Assembly: GCA_028877275.1 (NCBI GenBank)
Contig: JAPPFP010000026.1
Coordinates: 310,001-374,000 of the forward strand
Source of the DNA: Acidobacteriota bacterium
GTDB lineage: Bacteria; Acidobacteriota; Thermoanaerobaculia; Multivoradales; Multivoraceae
Length of the DNA stretch: 64,000 nt
Direction: 5' to 3'
Numbering within the stretch: the stretch's first letter is position 1; every line of letters begins with the position of its first letter. The notes beneath the pieces are model-generated. The model did not search any database and was not told the DNA's origin. It saw only the letters and a list, made by a program, of their open reading frames with translations. Shown piece by piece: positions 55,888-64,000 of the stretch. Made by a program: the position numbers and the translations under genes.

Positions 55888-56279
55888 GTTCGGTCCTGCT
55901 CGACACTCACGCGTGGATTTGGAGTCTCATGGCGCCGGAGCTTCTCGCCGGCCCTGCGAAGGCGGCCGTGCTCGATGCCGATGTGGTCTATGTCAGCCCG
56001 ATCAGCGTGTACGAGGTGACGAGAAAGGTGCGCCTAGGTAAGTGGCCGGACATGGCGCCGCACGTCGACGCCTTGGTGACCGAGACCGAGACCCTGGCTG
56101 CACCCTTCACTCGGGCCATCGCTGCTCGGGCCGGCATGCTTGGCTGGGCGCATCGCGACCCGTTTGACCGTTTCATCGCCGCCTCCTCGATCGAACTAGG
56201 CTGCCTGCTGATCTCCAAGGATGTCGAGTTCGACGCACTCGAAGGGACCTTGGGCTGGCGGGGACGGATCTGGTCTTGA
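55884..56279 (+). CDS. PIN-domain ribonuclease toxin (VapC-like)
   Basis: 131 residues if started at CTG 55884, whose last two bases join the antitoxin stop (CTGA), with GGGAGGG six bases upstream. The first ATG in frame is at 55929, but that would delete the first catalytic Asp (residue 7, LLDTHAWIW). The other acidic residues are Glu44 (SVYEVTRK), Asp92 and Asp95 (HRDPFDRF) and an Asp near 113 (ISKDVEF), giving a complete PIN active site. It cleaves RNA when antitoxin is lost. Confidence 0.85.
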   Translation: MSSVLLDTHAWIWSLMAPELLAGPAKAAVLDADVVYVSPISVYEVTRKVRLGKWPDMAPHVDALVTETETLAAPFTRAIAARAGMLGWAHRDPFDRFIAASSIELGCLLISKDVEFDALEGTLGWRGRIWS

Positions 56280-56324
56280 CCGCCGAGCTGGCGCCGCTGT
56301 CGACGAGCGGCGCAGTCCGTGGTG

Positions 56325-58448
56325 CTAAACGCCGGGTTCTTCGGTGATCAGGACGTTTGCCAGTGCCTCTACGTCGAGTTCCCCGTCGCCGGCCGGGAAC
56401 TCGTTCACCTGCAGCATGTAGGTGAGGATGTCGAGGTAGGTCTCCCGCGGCAGGCTGGCCGGATTGTCGGTCGGCATGGTGGTCCGGATTGCCTCGAAGA
56501 GTTCGTGCAGCGTCTTGCCTCCCCACAGGAACTGGAAGCTGATGCCGACCAGGCCTGGCGAGTTGCTGCCGCCGCCGAGGTCCTCGCCGTGACAGGTGGC
56601 GCAGTTCTCGAGGTACGGGGCGACGCCTCGCTGCGCCTGCTCGGCGGTGTAGACGCCGTCCCAGACGGTCAGGGAGGCGTCGGCCGTTCCCGCGGCGTCG
56701 CGGTCGGTCGCCGCCGTCCGGGTCCGCCCCGTGGCCGCCGGCAGATCGGCAGGCAGAGCGAACACATGGATCGAGTTGCCGTTGGTCGGCCGCCGGATGT
56801 GAGGAGTCAGGTCACGCGGCAGCATCGTCGCCCAACTGGCGCCGCCGGTTCCCACCGGAATCGCCACGTACTGGCGGCCGCCGGCGACGTAAGACACAGG
56901 GAAGCCCTGGGCCGACGTGGGTAGCCGGGTCTGCCAGAGGATCTCGCCGGTCCGCGCCTCGTAGGCGTAGACGTAGCGGTCGTAGTCCCCGGCGAAGACG
57001 ACGCCGCCGCCGGTCGCCAGCGCGGCCGTGTTGATCGGCGACTCCGTGCGGTGCCGCCACATGATGTCCCCCTCGCGCACGTCGATGACGAGCAGCTCGC
57101 CGAGGTTGCCGCCGGAGTAGGGGTGCAGCGTGTTGATCCGCTTGACCGGACCCGCGCCGCCGCCGCCGAGGACGCGTTCGACCGGTCCGAAGGTGGCGAG
57201 CTCGCAGTTCATCGTCACCGGGATGTAGAGCGCGCCGGTGTTCGGGTCGTAGGACATGGCGCGCCAGCCCTTGAAGCCGGACGTGCTCGGGCACATGTTG
57301 ATCTCGACGCCGATCTCCGGGATGAGCTCCGGGCGGTAGGTCACCTCGCCCGTCTCGCGGTCCACGTCGACGAGGTTCTGGTAGCCGATGTCGATCGCGT
57401 CCAGGAACTCTCCGGTCTCCCGGTCGAGCTGCCAGAGGATGCCGAGCTTGCCCATCTTGTACAGCTTCTTGCGGCCGTCGACGTCGATGAGGAGGGTCTC
57501 GAACACCTCGTCCATGTCGTGGGTCTCGCCGGGCAGATACTGGTAGTACCAGAGCAGCTCGCCGGTGTCGGGATCGAGCGCCAGGCTCGAGTTCGTGTAC
57601 AGCGCGTCGCCGTCCGTGCCACGCACGGAGCGGGCCCAGGGCTTGGCCTGGGAGGTGGCCCAGTAGACGATCTTCAGTTCCGGGTCGTAGCTGCCGGCGA
57701 TCCAGGCGTCGCTGCCGGCGCGGAAGCGGAGCGGCAGGTCGCCCCAGGTGTCGCCGCCCGGCTCGCCGGGCCGTGCGATCGTCGACGTCCGCCAGAGTTC
57801 CTCGCCGGTGTCCGGATCGTGGCCGGTGATGAAGCAGACGTCGTCCTTGTAGCGGCCGCAGCCGGTGATGCCGGTAACCAGCTTGCCGTTGGCGACGATG
57901 GGGCCCGCGGTGTAGCGGTAGCCGAGGCTCGTGTCGGCGGTCTTCGTCTCCCAGATCAGCTTGCCGCTCCGGGCGTCGAGCGCGAAGATCGTCGCCGCGG
58001 GGCTGGCGCCGAAGATGCGGTCGCCGAAGATCGCGATGTTCTTCTGCACGCCGCGGCCGAAGGCGCCCGAGCCGTCGCCCACCGGCTCGGGCCGGTACTC
58101 CCAGAGCAGGTCGCCGGTGGCGGCGTCGAGGGCCTGCACCACGGCGCCCGGGCTCGGCAGGTACATGACCCCGTTGTGGATCAGCGGCGCTGCCTCCTGC
58201 GGGCCGGTGTCGTCCATCGCCCACGCCCAGACCAGTTGAAGCTGGCCGACGTTCGCGGTCGTGATCTGGTCGAGCGGGCTGTAGCCCCAGGCGTTCTGCG
58301 TGCCGCGCCAGTGCAGCCACTGGCCCGGTTCCGGGTCGTTCAGCATCTCCTGGGTGACCGGCACGAAGGCGGTCTCCTGGGCGTGCAGGCCGGCGCTCAG
58401 GAACGACATCGCGGCCAGCGAGCAGGCGAGGCGCGTCAACGACTTCAT
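56325..58448 (-). CDS. PQQ-dependent alcohol-type dehydrogenase with C-terminal cytochrome c
   Basis: 707 residues. Signal peptide (LACSLAAMSFLSAGLHAQ), then a PQQ propeller with repeated tryptophan-docking blades (AATGDLLWEYRPEP, ARSGKLIWETKTADTS, DPDTGELLWYYQYLPGETHD), ending in a cytochrome c domain with ENCATCHGEDLGGG near residue 615 and a Met-rich segment later. Quinoproteins of this group oxidise alcohols or sugars in the periplasm. The disulfide and substrate residues cannot be assigned. The gene is immediately downstream of an enolase-superfamily gene on the same strand, and a second PQQ protein faces them. Confidence 0.9.
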   Translation of the reverse strand: MKSLTRLACSLAAMSFLSAGLHAQETAFVPVTQEMLNDPEPGQWLHWRGTQNAWGYSPLDQITTANVGQLQLVWAWAMDDTGPQEAAPLIHNGVMYLPSPGAVVQALDAATGDLLWEYRPEPVGDGSGAFGRGVQKNIAIFGDRIFGASPAATIFALDARSGKLIWETKTADTSLGYRYTAGPIVANGKLVTGITGCGRYKDDVCFITGHDPDTGEELWRTSTIARPGEPGGDTWGDLPLRFRAGSDAWIAGSYDPELKIVYWATSQAKPWARSVRGTDGDALYTNSSLALDPDTGELLWYYQYLPGETHDMDEVFETLLIDVDGRKKLYKMGKLGILWQLDRETGEFLDAIDIGYQNLVDVDRETGEVTYRPELIPEIGVEINMCPSTSGFKGWRAMSYDPNTGALYIPVTMNCELATFGPVERVLGGGGAGPVKRINTLHPYSGGNLGELLVIDVREGDIMWRHRTESPINTAALATGGGVVFAGDYDRYVYAYEARTGEILWQTRLPTSAQGFPVSYVAGGRQYVAIPVGTGGASWATMLPRDLTPHIRRPTNGNSIHVFALPADLPAATGRTRTAATDRDAAGTADASLTVWDGVYTAEQAQRGVAPYLENCATCHGEDLGGGSNSPGLVGISFQFLWGGKTLHELFEAIRTTMPTDNPASLPRETYLDILTYMLQVNEFPAGDGELDVEALANVLITEEPGV

Positions 58449-58468
58449 GCGGAAGGCGCGATGCTACT

Positions 58469-59773
58469 TCACGGCCGGAGCTGGTGGTCGAGGACCATCT
58501 CCTCGGTGAGTCCGGTGCCGAAGCCCGGCTCGCTCGGCGCCAGGAAGTCACCGGTCTCGAACGGCGCCTGCATCGCGTCGAGGATCGGCGAACCGGTGGC
58601 GAAGCTCTCCGCCATCGTGCAGCTCGGGGCGGTCAGTGAGATGGGGAGTCCCCAGAGGCTGCCGCCGCGATGCGGAATGAGTTCGAGACCGGCCGCTTCG
58701 ACCAGGTCTGCGATGCGCTTCGCCGCCGTCAGACCGCCGCACCAGGTGATGTCCGGCTGCAGGACCTCGGCCGAGCCGAGCCGCACCAGGACCTCGAAGC
58801 CGTGCTCCGTGTACTCGTGCTCGCCGCAGGCCACCTTCGTCCAGCCGGGACCGCCGCCGCCGATCTTCTCGACCAGCTCGGCGTAGCCGAAGACGTTGTC
58901 CGGCGACAGCAGTTCCTCCATGAAGTAGAGGTTCGCCGGACGGAGCCGTTCGGCGACGCCGACCGCCCAGTCGACGGTGCCATTGCGCGAGACGCAGTCC
59001 GTCATCAGGTTGCCCTCGGGCCCCATCGCCTCGCGGGCGGCGAGGACATCCTCGATGTACCGTTCGGTCTCGGCTTCCGTGCTGTGCGGCCCGATCGGCA
59101 GGATGCGCTTGAAGTGGCGGTTGCCGAGCGCCTTGCCGGCGGCGATGTCGCCGCCCGTCTGGTAGACGGCGACCCGGTCGTCCGCCTTGCCGCCGAGCAG
59201 CGCGTGGACCGGTCTGCCGGCGTGCTTGCCCTTGATGTCCCAGAGCGCCGTGTCGACGGCGGAGAGCGCCATCGCGAAGATGCCGCGCCGGCCGTAGAGC
59301 ACCGCCGAGCTGTACATCTGGTCCCAGAGCTGATCGACGTTGAGCGGGTTCGTGCCGACCAGCAGGTGCTGGAGATGGCCGTCGATGATCTCGACCGCGG
59401 CGCTGCCGCCGGCGCCCATGCCGAAGCCGGTGATCCCGGCGTCCGTCTTGATGATCGCGATGATCGCCGAGGGAAGCTGCTCGAAGGGCCCGCCGTAGCG
59501 CCAGCGGCGAGGATCGTCGTCGCCGTCGAAGACGGGCGGATCGAGCAGACCCTCGGAGCGCTGGTTGATGTAGACCGGGTAGGCGTCGACCGACCGAATC
59601 GTGATTCGATCCGGCGCGTCCTCCTGCTGGAGTGGCCTGCCGGCAGCGGCGGCGGGTGAGGCGGCGGCGCGCGCGAAGCCGGTCGACGCCGCCAGCGCAG
59701 CGAAACCGGCGCTTCGGCTCAGGAAGTCGCGGCGGCTCGATTCTCCGATCCCGGCGGTGTCGTGCTGCCTCAT
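58469..59773 (-). CDS. Tat-exported enolase-superfamily (mandelate racemase/muconate lactonizing type) enzyme
   Basis: 434 residues with a Tat signal (SSRRDFLSRSAGFAALAA, RR at 14-15). The two-domain barrel follows: capping domain (ITIRSVDAYPVYINQRSEGL) and barrel with LSAVDTALWDIKGKHAGRPV, metal-binding Asp in GNLMTDCVSRNG, Glu in YFMEELLSPDN and in VACGEHEYTEHGFE, and QPDITWCGGLTAAKRI. These match dehydratases of the MR subgroup acting on acid sugars. Export of such an enzyme is uncommon and would let it work beside the periplasmic quinoproteins. Stop and start are 20 bases from the PQQ dehydrogenase. Confidence 0.88.
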   Translation of the reverse strand: MRQHDTAGIGESSRRDFLSRSAGFAALAASTGFARAAASPAAAAGRPLQQEDAPDRITIRSVDAYPVYINQRSEGLLDPPVFDGDDDPRRWRYGGPFEQLPSAIIAIIKTDAGITGFGMGAGGSAAVEIIDGHLQHLLVGTNPLNVDQLWDQMYSSAVLYGRRGIFAMALSAVDTALWDIKGKHAGRPVHALLGGKADDRVAVYQTGGDIAAGKALGNRHFKRILPIGPHSTEAETERYIEDVLAAREAMGPEGNLMTDCVSRNGTVDWAVGVAERLRPANLYFMEELLSPDNVFGYAELVEKIGGGGPGWTKVACGEHEYTEHGFEVLVRLGSAEVLQPDITWCGGLTAAKRIADLVEAAGLELIPHRGGSLWGLPISLTAPSCTMAESFATGSPILDAMQAPFETGDFLAPSEPGFGTGLTEEMVLDHQLRP

Positions 59774-59889
59774 GTCGGACGCTCCTGCGTGTTGGCGGAT
59801 TCGTCGATCATGTCACCCGGAACGCCGCCTGTCGCGGCTGCTACAGTCCCCCGTTCGTCTTGAAGACAACGAGGAACGGAGGCGCCGCA

Positions 59890-61680
59890 GTGAGGAGTGC
59901 TCGCCCGCGCGTACGCGGGCTGGCGGTGTTGACGCTGGCCCTCAGCGTCTGGCTTGGCGCCCCATCGTCAGCCCAGGACGCGGCGTCGACGTTCGTGCCG
60001 GTCACGGACGAGATGCTCCGGAACCCGCCCGATTCGGAATGGCTGATGTTCCGGCGCACGCACGACAGTTGGGGTTACAGCCCCCTGGACCAGGTCGACC
60101 GCGAGAACGTCGACCAGCTGGGCCTGGTCTGGTCGCGGGAGATACCCGTCGGAACATCCGAGATCACGCCGCTGGCTTACGACGGTGTGCTTTACATCCC
60201 CTCGTTCGAGGACACGATCGAGGCCGTCGACTCGACGAACGGAGACTTCATCTGGCGCTACACGAGGGAGCAGCCCGAGAACCTCTACGCGCAGGTCGGC
60301 TTCAACGCGAAGAACAACCGGAACATCGCGATCTACGACCGGCTGATCCTGAACAACAGCGACGACAACCACGCCTTCGCGCTGGACGCCGAGACCGGCG
60401 AACTGGTCTGGGAGACGCAGATCCTGGACTGGCAGGTCAATCCCGCCACCCACAGTTCGGGCCCGATCGTCGCGGATGGCCGCGTCGTTTCGGGAAGGAG
60501 CTGCCGTCCCTGGGGCGGGCCGGAGTCCTGCATCATGATCGCGCTCGACGCCCTGACGGGTAAGGAGCTCTGGCGGACGCGGACGATGCCGGCACCGGGT
60601 GAGCCCGGGGACGAGACCTGGGGCGACGTGCCGTTCGAGAAGCGGCACCACGTCGGCACCTGGATGGTGCCGAGCTACGACCCGGAACTCGAACTCATCT
60701 ACTTCGGCACTGCCGTCACGTCGCCGGCGCCGAAGTTCATGCTGGGCGGCACGGAGTTGACCCACCTCTACCACAACTCGACCTTGGCGCTCGAAGCGGA
60801 CACGGGCGAGATCCGCTGGTACTTCCAGCATCTGAACGACCACTGGGATCTGGACCATCCGTTCGAACGCATCCTCGTCGACCTTCCGGTGTCGCCCGAC
60901 CCGGAGGCGGTGCGCTGGATCCGGGAGGGCCTGGAACCGGGCGAGACACGCAAGGTGATGACGGGCATCCCCGGCAAGACCGGCTTCGTCTACACGCTGG
61001 ACCGTGAGACCGGTGAGTTCCTGTGGGCGCGGCCGACCGTGCCGCAGAACGTCGTCGTGGACATCGACGAAACGACGGGGCGGGCGGTCGAGAACACCGA
61101 GATCATCTTCACGGAGCTGGAGCAGGAGATGCTCGTGTGCCCCACCTGGATCGGGGGCAAGGACTGGGAGGCCGGTTCCTACAGCCCGCTGACCCAAACG
61201 ATGTACTACCCGCTGCGCAACATGTGCGCGCGGATGCTGGTGACCGGCGACACGAACAGTCCGCGGGCGCAGGCGTTCGAACAGCAGGTCGCGATCTACA
61301 ACCTGGCGGCCGACCACATCCAGGCACCCGGCGAGGAGTATCTCGGCACGGTGTACGCGATCTCGGCGGTAACCGGCGAAACGAAGTGGTTGTTCGAGAC
61401 CGAGGGCGCGACCTACTCGGTCGTTGCGACGGGCGGCGGTCTGATCTTCGGTGGTGACTCGATCGGGCGCTTCCGAGCCTTCGACCACGAGACCGGCGAG
61501 GTTCTTTGGGAAGTCAACCTGGGCGCTCCGGCCATGGGCTACCCGATCTCCTACGCCGTCGACGGCCGCCAGTACGTGGCCATATCGACCGGGCCGGGAA
61601 GTCTGCGACACACGCCCGAGGGCGCCGCGCGCGCTCGGGGCGGCAACCTGTACGTCTTCGCGTTGCCGGACAGCCGCTAG
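59890..61680 (+). CDS. Exported PQQ-type quinoprotein without cytochrome domain
   Basis: About 596 residues from a GTG at 59890 with GGAGG upstream; longer open frame to 59632 is outside homology. Signal sequence (LAVLTLALSVWLGAPSSAQ), then propeller blades: SPLDQVDRENVDQLGLVWSR, AVDSTNGDFIWRYT, DAETGELVWETQILDWQV, DHETGEVLWEVNLGAPAMG. It resembles the dehydrogenase at 56325 but lacks the C-terminal haem domain, so it needs a separate electron acceptor. Divergent from the enolase-superfamily gene across ~120 bases. Confidence 0.85.
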   Translation: MRSARPRVRGLAVLTLALSVWLGAPSSAQDAASTFVPVTDEMLRNPPDSEWLMFRRTHDSWGYSPLDQVDRENVDQLGLVWSREIPVGTSEITPLAYDGVLYIPSFEDTIEAVDSTNGDFIWRYTREQPENLYAQVGFNAKNNRNIAIYDRLILNNSDDNHAFALDAETGELVWETQILDWQVNPATHSSGPIVADGRVVSGRSCRPWGGPESCIMIALDALTGKELWRTRTMPAPGEPGDETWGDVPFEKRHHVGTWMVPSYDPELELIYFGTAVTSPAPKFMLGGTELTHLYHNSTLALEADTGEIRWYFQHLNDHWDLDHPFERILVDLPVSPDPEAVRWIREGLEPGETRKVMTGIPGKTGFVYTLDRETGEFLWARPTVPQNVVVDIDETTGRAVENTEIIFTELEQEMLVCPTWIGGKDWEAGSYSPLTQTMYYPLRNMCARMLVTGDTNSPRAQAFEQQVAIYNLAADHIQAPGEEYLGTVYAISAVTGETKWLFETEGATYSVVATGGGLIFGGDSIGRFRAFDHETGEVLWEVNLGAPAMGYPISYAVDGRQYVAISTGPGSLRHTPEGAARARGGNLYVFALPDSR

Positions 61681-61778
61681 GAGCACGTGGCCTGCTAGGA
61701 TCCAAGAATCCGAATCAATCCCGGCGCCGCTGAGCGCAGTCCGCGTGAAGACCGGCGTTCGGTCCTTGACGGAGGTTC

Positions 61779-62564
61779 GTGGTGGCAGAGCGTCCCACCT
61801 ACGCCTTCGGGCCGTTTCTTCTCGATGCTGCCGAGCGTCGGTTGCTGCGCAGCGGGCGAGTGGTTCCAGTGCGGCCGAAGGTGTTCCAGACGCTGAAGGT
61901 GCTGGTCGAGAACCGCGACCGTCTGGTCCACAAGGACGAGTTGATGGCGATGGTGTGGCCCGACACCAACGTCACCGAGAGCAACCTCACGCACAACCTG
62001 TCCGTGCTGCGGAAGATCCTCGGTCAGGATGGGGAGACGCAGTACGTCGTCACGGTTCCCGGCCGCGGCTATCGTTTCACGGCTCGCGTCAGGACGCCGG
62101 TCGGCGGATCGATCGCGATCAGGCCCTTCGCCAACATGAGTCCCGACCCGGCACAGGACTTCTTCTGCGAGGGCTTGGTGGAGGAGGTCATCGAGGCGCT
62201 GGTGCGGGTCGATGGACTGCGGGTCCTGTCCCGAACCTCCTCCTTCGACCAGGGTCTGGCCGGCCTGAGCGCACCCCGGTTCGGCCGGAAAGTGGGCGTG
62301 TCGGCGATCCTCGAAGGCAGCGTACGAAGGTCCGGCGACCGCGTGCGGATCTCGGTGCAGCTCATCCGGGTCGCCGACGGCATCCATCTCTGGTCCCGCC
62401 ACTACGACCGGGTCCTCGGCACGATCTCCGAGATCCAGATTCAGGAGGACATCGCACGGGCGATCGCGCGTCGTGTGAATGTCGAACTCCGGACGCCCAA
62501 CGCTCGCCGTGCCCAGCGCGTTCCGACGGACAACCAGGAGGTGTGGAGGGCGGAGTGGGGCTGA
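61779..62564 (+). CDS. Winged-helix regulator with TolB/FlgO-like domain, C-terminal repeats missing
   Basis: 261 residues from GTG 61779 (GGAGG upstream). Residues 1-105 form an OmpR/CadC-type winged helix: FGPFLLDAAERRLLRSGRVV, NLTHNLSVLRKILGQDG, YVVTVPGRGYRFTARV. Residues ~108-235 are the TolB N-terminal-like segment (SIAIRPFANMSPDPAQDFFC, EGSVRRSGDRVRISVQLIR). Family members normally continue with several tetratricopeptide repeats; here the chain stops after DNQEVWRAEWG, and no repeat coding was found in the next 160 bases. It is soluble, with no membrane helix. The missing repeats may change its signal input. Confidence 0.8.
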   Translation: MVAERPTYAFGPFLLDAAERRLLRSGRVVPVRPKVFQTLKVLVENRDRLVHKDELMAMVWPDTNVTESNLTHNLSVLRKILGQDGETQYVVTVPGRGYRFTARVRTPVGGSIAIRPFANMSPDPAQDFFCEGLVEEVIEALVRVDGLRVLSRTSSFDQGLAGLSAPRFGRKVGVSAILEGSVRRSGDRVRISVQLIRVADGIHLWSRHYDRVLGTISEIQIQEDIARAIARRVNVELRTPNARRAQRVPTDNQEVWRAEWG

Positions 62565-62661
62565 TCCGCTAGTCGGTGCTCGTCGTGGGAGTCCCCGTCT
62601 TGTCCAGGAGACAGCGGGGAAACCGAGGCGCCGCAGTGGAGGGTGCCGCCCTCTCCGAGAG

Positions 62662-62706
62662 CTTGTTGACAATGTCAACAAGGCTGTGTATGTTGACGCA
62701 GTCAAC
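62662..62706 (+). promoter_or_regulatory. Sigma-70 promoter overlapped by two matching operator dyads
   Basis: TTGACA (62666-62671) and TATGTT (62689-62694) are spaced 17 bases apart, a near-consensus promoter for the following gene. Two dyads GTTGAC-N3-GTCAAC lie on it: 62665-62679 (extended to CTTGTTGAC/GTCAACAAG, 62662-62682) over the -35, and 62692-62706 just at and after the -10. Their centres are 27 bases apart. This is a strong repressor-site arrangement; the repressor is not identified. Confidence 0.7.
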
Positions 62707-62731
62707 TTCTGGTTGGAGGGAGAAAAGAGCC

Positions 62732-64000
62732 ATGAGAAAGCGATCGGCGCGCGGCGGAGCGAGGCACTATCGGCGAGGCCGATTCGCCATACTCACGCTC
62801 AGGGTGTGTCTGTACGGATGCATAGGACCTGCCGCCACGCTTCCCGGCGCCCAGCCGGCGGAGCAGCTTGCCTTCGAGCGGTACGACGTGGCTACAGGTG
62901 CCCGCGAGCGCGAGACCATCCTGACGGGCTTCCTCCTGGGAAGCTCGATGGCGGACCTCGCGGTCGTGGACAGCGATGAGAACGATGTCCGGCGCCTGCG
63001 GATCCTCACGTTCAGCGGCGGTGATTGGGTGCCGGAAGTCGAAACCACGTTACGGTCCGAAACCTCCTTCGTTGACGTGGCCGCGATCGACGGCCGGGAC
63101 CGGCTGGTCATCTACGGCGGCGGCCGGCTGACCTGGTTCGATGCCGAGTCGGAAAGGGAGCACGAACTCGCAACGGTTGAATCCGACTTCATATCGCCAC
63201 GGAGGGGTGCGGTTGTCCATGTCGACATCACGCGTGACCTGAACGGCGACGGCCGCGACGAGCTCGTCGTGCCGCAGAACCACGCCTTCCATGTGCTCGT
63301 CCAGGGGAGCGGCGGGACGTTCGCCGATCCGGTGACCGTCGGCCCCTCGACCGGGCCGGACCGGATCTACCGCGGCGACGGCTACAGGTTCCGGCCCTGG
63401 GACGACGGCGGCCGCGTCCACGAGATGGACTACGACCTGGACGGACGCCGCGACCTCGTGTTCTGGAAGCAGGACCACTTCGCGGTGCATCTCCAGGACC
63501 AGCGGGGTCTGTTCGCCGCCGAGGCCAGCACGACGTTCACGACCGAGGTCGCGTTCGACTCGGACGACCCTGCCTCGCTCGCCGCTCCCCAGGAGGTTCG
63601 CCACAGGCGTATCGACGACAGCCTGACCGGAGCCCCGACGGGGAGAGTGCTGCACTCGTTGACCGACCTGACCGGCGACGGCGTCGCCGACCTCGTGGTC
63701 TTCTCGCTGGACATCAGGAGCATGTGGAACGTGCGCTTCACGTACGAGGTGCACCCGGGCGCGCCAACACCCGAGGGCGGCACGGTGTTCGCGCCCGATG
63801 TCGGCGCCGCGATTTTCTCGGACGGCCTCCCATACGAGATCGGGCCGTACGACTTCGACAACGACGGTCAGGTGGACGTGGTGTACAGAACGATGAGGTT
63901 CGGCGTCCTCAAGACGGTCCGCATGATCGGCGCAGGGATGCTGACCCGTTCCGTGCCGATGCGTCTCGACTTCTACCGCATGGAAGGTGGCGTCTACACC
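62732..64000 (+). CDS. Exported FG-GAP/VCBS-repeat protein, 3' end outside window
   Basis: 423 codons from ATG 62732 (GGAGGGAG upstream) to the right edge with no stop. A basic N-terminus and hydrophobic segment (FAILTLRVCLYGCIGP) suggest an exported or lipid-anchored protein. Calcium-binding FG-GAP-type motifs recur: DLNGDGRDELVV (~169), DYDLDGRRDLVF (~233), DLTGDGVADLVVF (~312), DFDNDGQVDVVY (~374), the beta-propeller blades of integrin-like/VCBS proteins. Function unknown. Expression is probably controlled by the two-operator promoter 30 bases upstream. Confidence 0.8.
   Translation, partial: MRKRSARGGARHYRRGRFAILTLRVCLYGCIGPAATLPGAQPAEQLAFERYDVATGARERETILTGFLLGSSMADLAVVDSDENDVRRLRILTFSGGDWVPEVETTLRSETSFVDVAAIDGRDRLVIYGGGRLTWFDAESEREHELATVESDFISPRRGAVVHVDITRDLNGDGRDELVVPQNHAFHVLVQGSGGTFADPVTVGPSTGPDRIYRGDGYRFRPWDDGGRVHEMDYDLDGRRDLVFWKQDHFAVHLQDQRGLFAAEASTTFTTEVAFDSDDPASLAAPQEVRHRRIDDSLTGAPTGRVLHSLTDLTGDGVADLVVFSLDIRSMWNVRFTYEVHPGAPTPEGGTVFAPDVGAAIFSDGLPYEIGPYDFDNDGQVDVVYRTMRFGVLKTVRMIGAGMLTRSVPMRLDFYRMEGGVYT

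Noticed and set aside
57051..58886. A 611-codon plus-strand frame over the PQQ dehydrogenase
   Set aside because: Composition is Ala/Arg/Val/Gly biased with no motif; the minus-strand quinoprotein is certain.
59871..59892. gaggcgccgcagtg shared with 62625-62638 as a repeat element
   Set aside because: Only 14 bases and around ordinary ribosome-site sequence; likely chance.

Overview
The window is GC-rich DNA from a Gram-negative, probably aerobic heterotroph. Exported pyrroloquinoline-type dehydrogenases, formylglycine-type sulfatases, sulfite oxidase with a c-type cytochrome, Tat and Sec signals, an outer-membrane TorF-type porin and winged-helix/TolB-like regulators together suggest an uncultured environmental lineage such as Acidobacteriota. 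This placement is inferred from gene style, not from a marker tree. No rRNA, tRNA or CRISPR array was found.

Bases 1 to about 22300 form a defence island, cut by the left window edge. In order it holds: a receiver-domain gene (partial), a double-GHKL ATPase/histidine kinase and a divergent Vsr nick endonuclease; a decayed gene of unknown family; a HEPN-like protein gene followed by a PaeR7I/XhoI-type restriction endonuclease gene, convergent with a beta-class DNA methyltransferase; two conjugation-era ruins (a frameshifted small exported protein and a TraG coupling protein missing its N-terminal half); a tightly overlapping three-gene set of methyltransferase, AAA ATPase with a recognition-like N-terminus and HNH nuclease; a complete type I restriction-modification operon (hsdM, hsdS, hsdR) with a HEPN/MNT pair inserted and the MNT domain fused to HsdS; and an OLD-like ATPase with a TOPRIM-like C-terminus. 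Two direct copies of a ~170 bp repeat (7792-7961 and 22133-22303) bracket the second half of the island, and each is fused in frame to a 5'-damaged gene.

From 22300 to the end the content is ordinary chromosomal: MFS transporter, glycyl-tRNA synthetase, class III aminotransferase, acyl-CoA synthetase, FAD enzyme, an ECF sigma/anti-sigma-like/PDZ operon, enoyl-CoA hydratase, a sigma-54-type porin locus with its NifA/NtrC-like activator, a deoxyhypusine-synthase homologue, MsrA, two sulfatases around a sorAB sulfite oxidase, RarA, three tandem M24-peptidase paralogues, a DUF3604/beta-lactamase fusion, a Phd/PIN toxin-antitoxin pair, two quinoproteins flanking an enolase-superfamily enzyme, a truncated winged-helix regulator, and a partial FG-GAP repeat protein behind a two-operator promoter.

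The strongest candidates for something undescribed are the MNT-HsdS fusion inside a type I operon, the methyltransferase/ATPase/HNH operon, and the repeat element that supplies start codons to broken genes.
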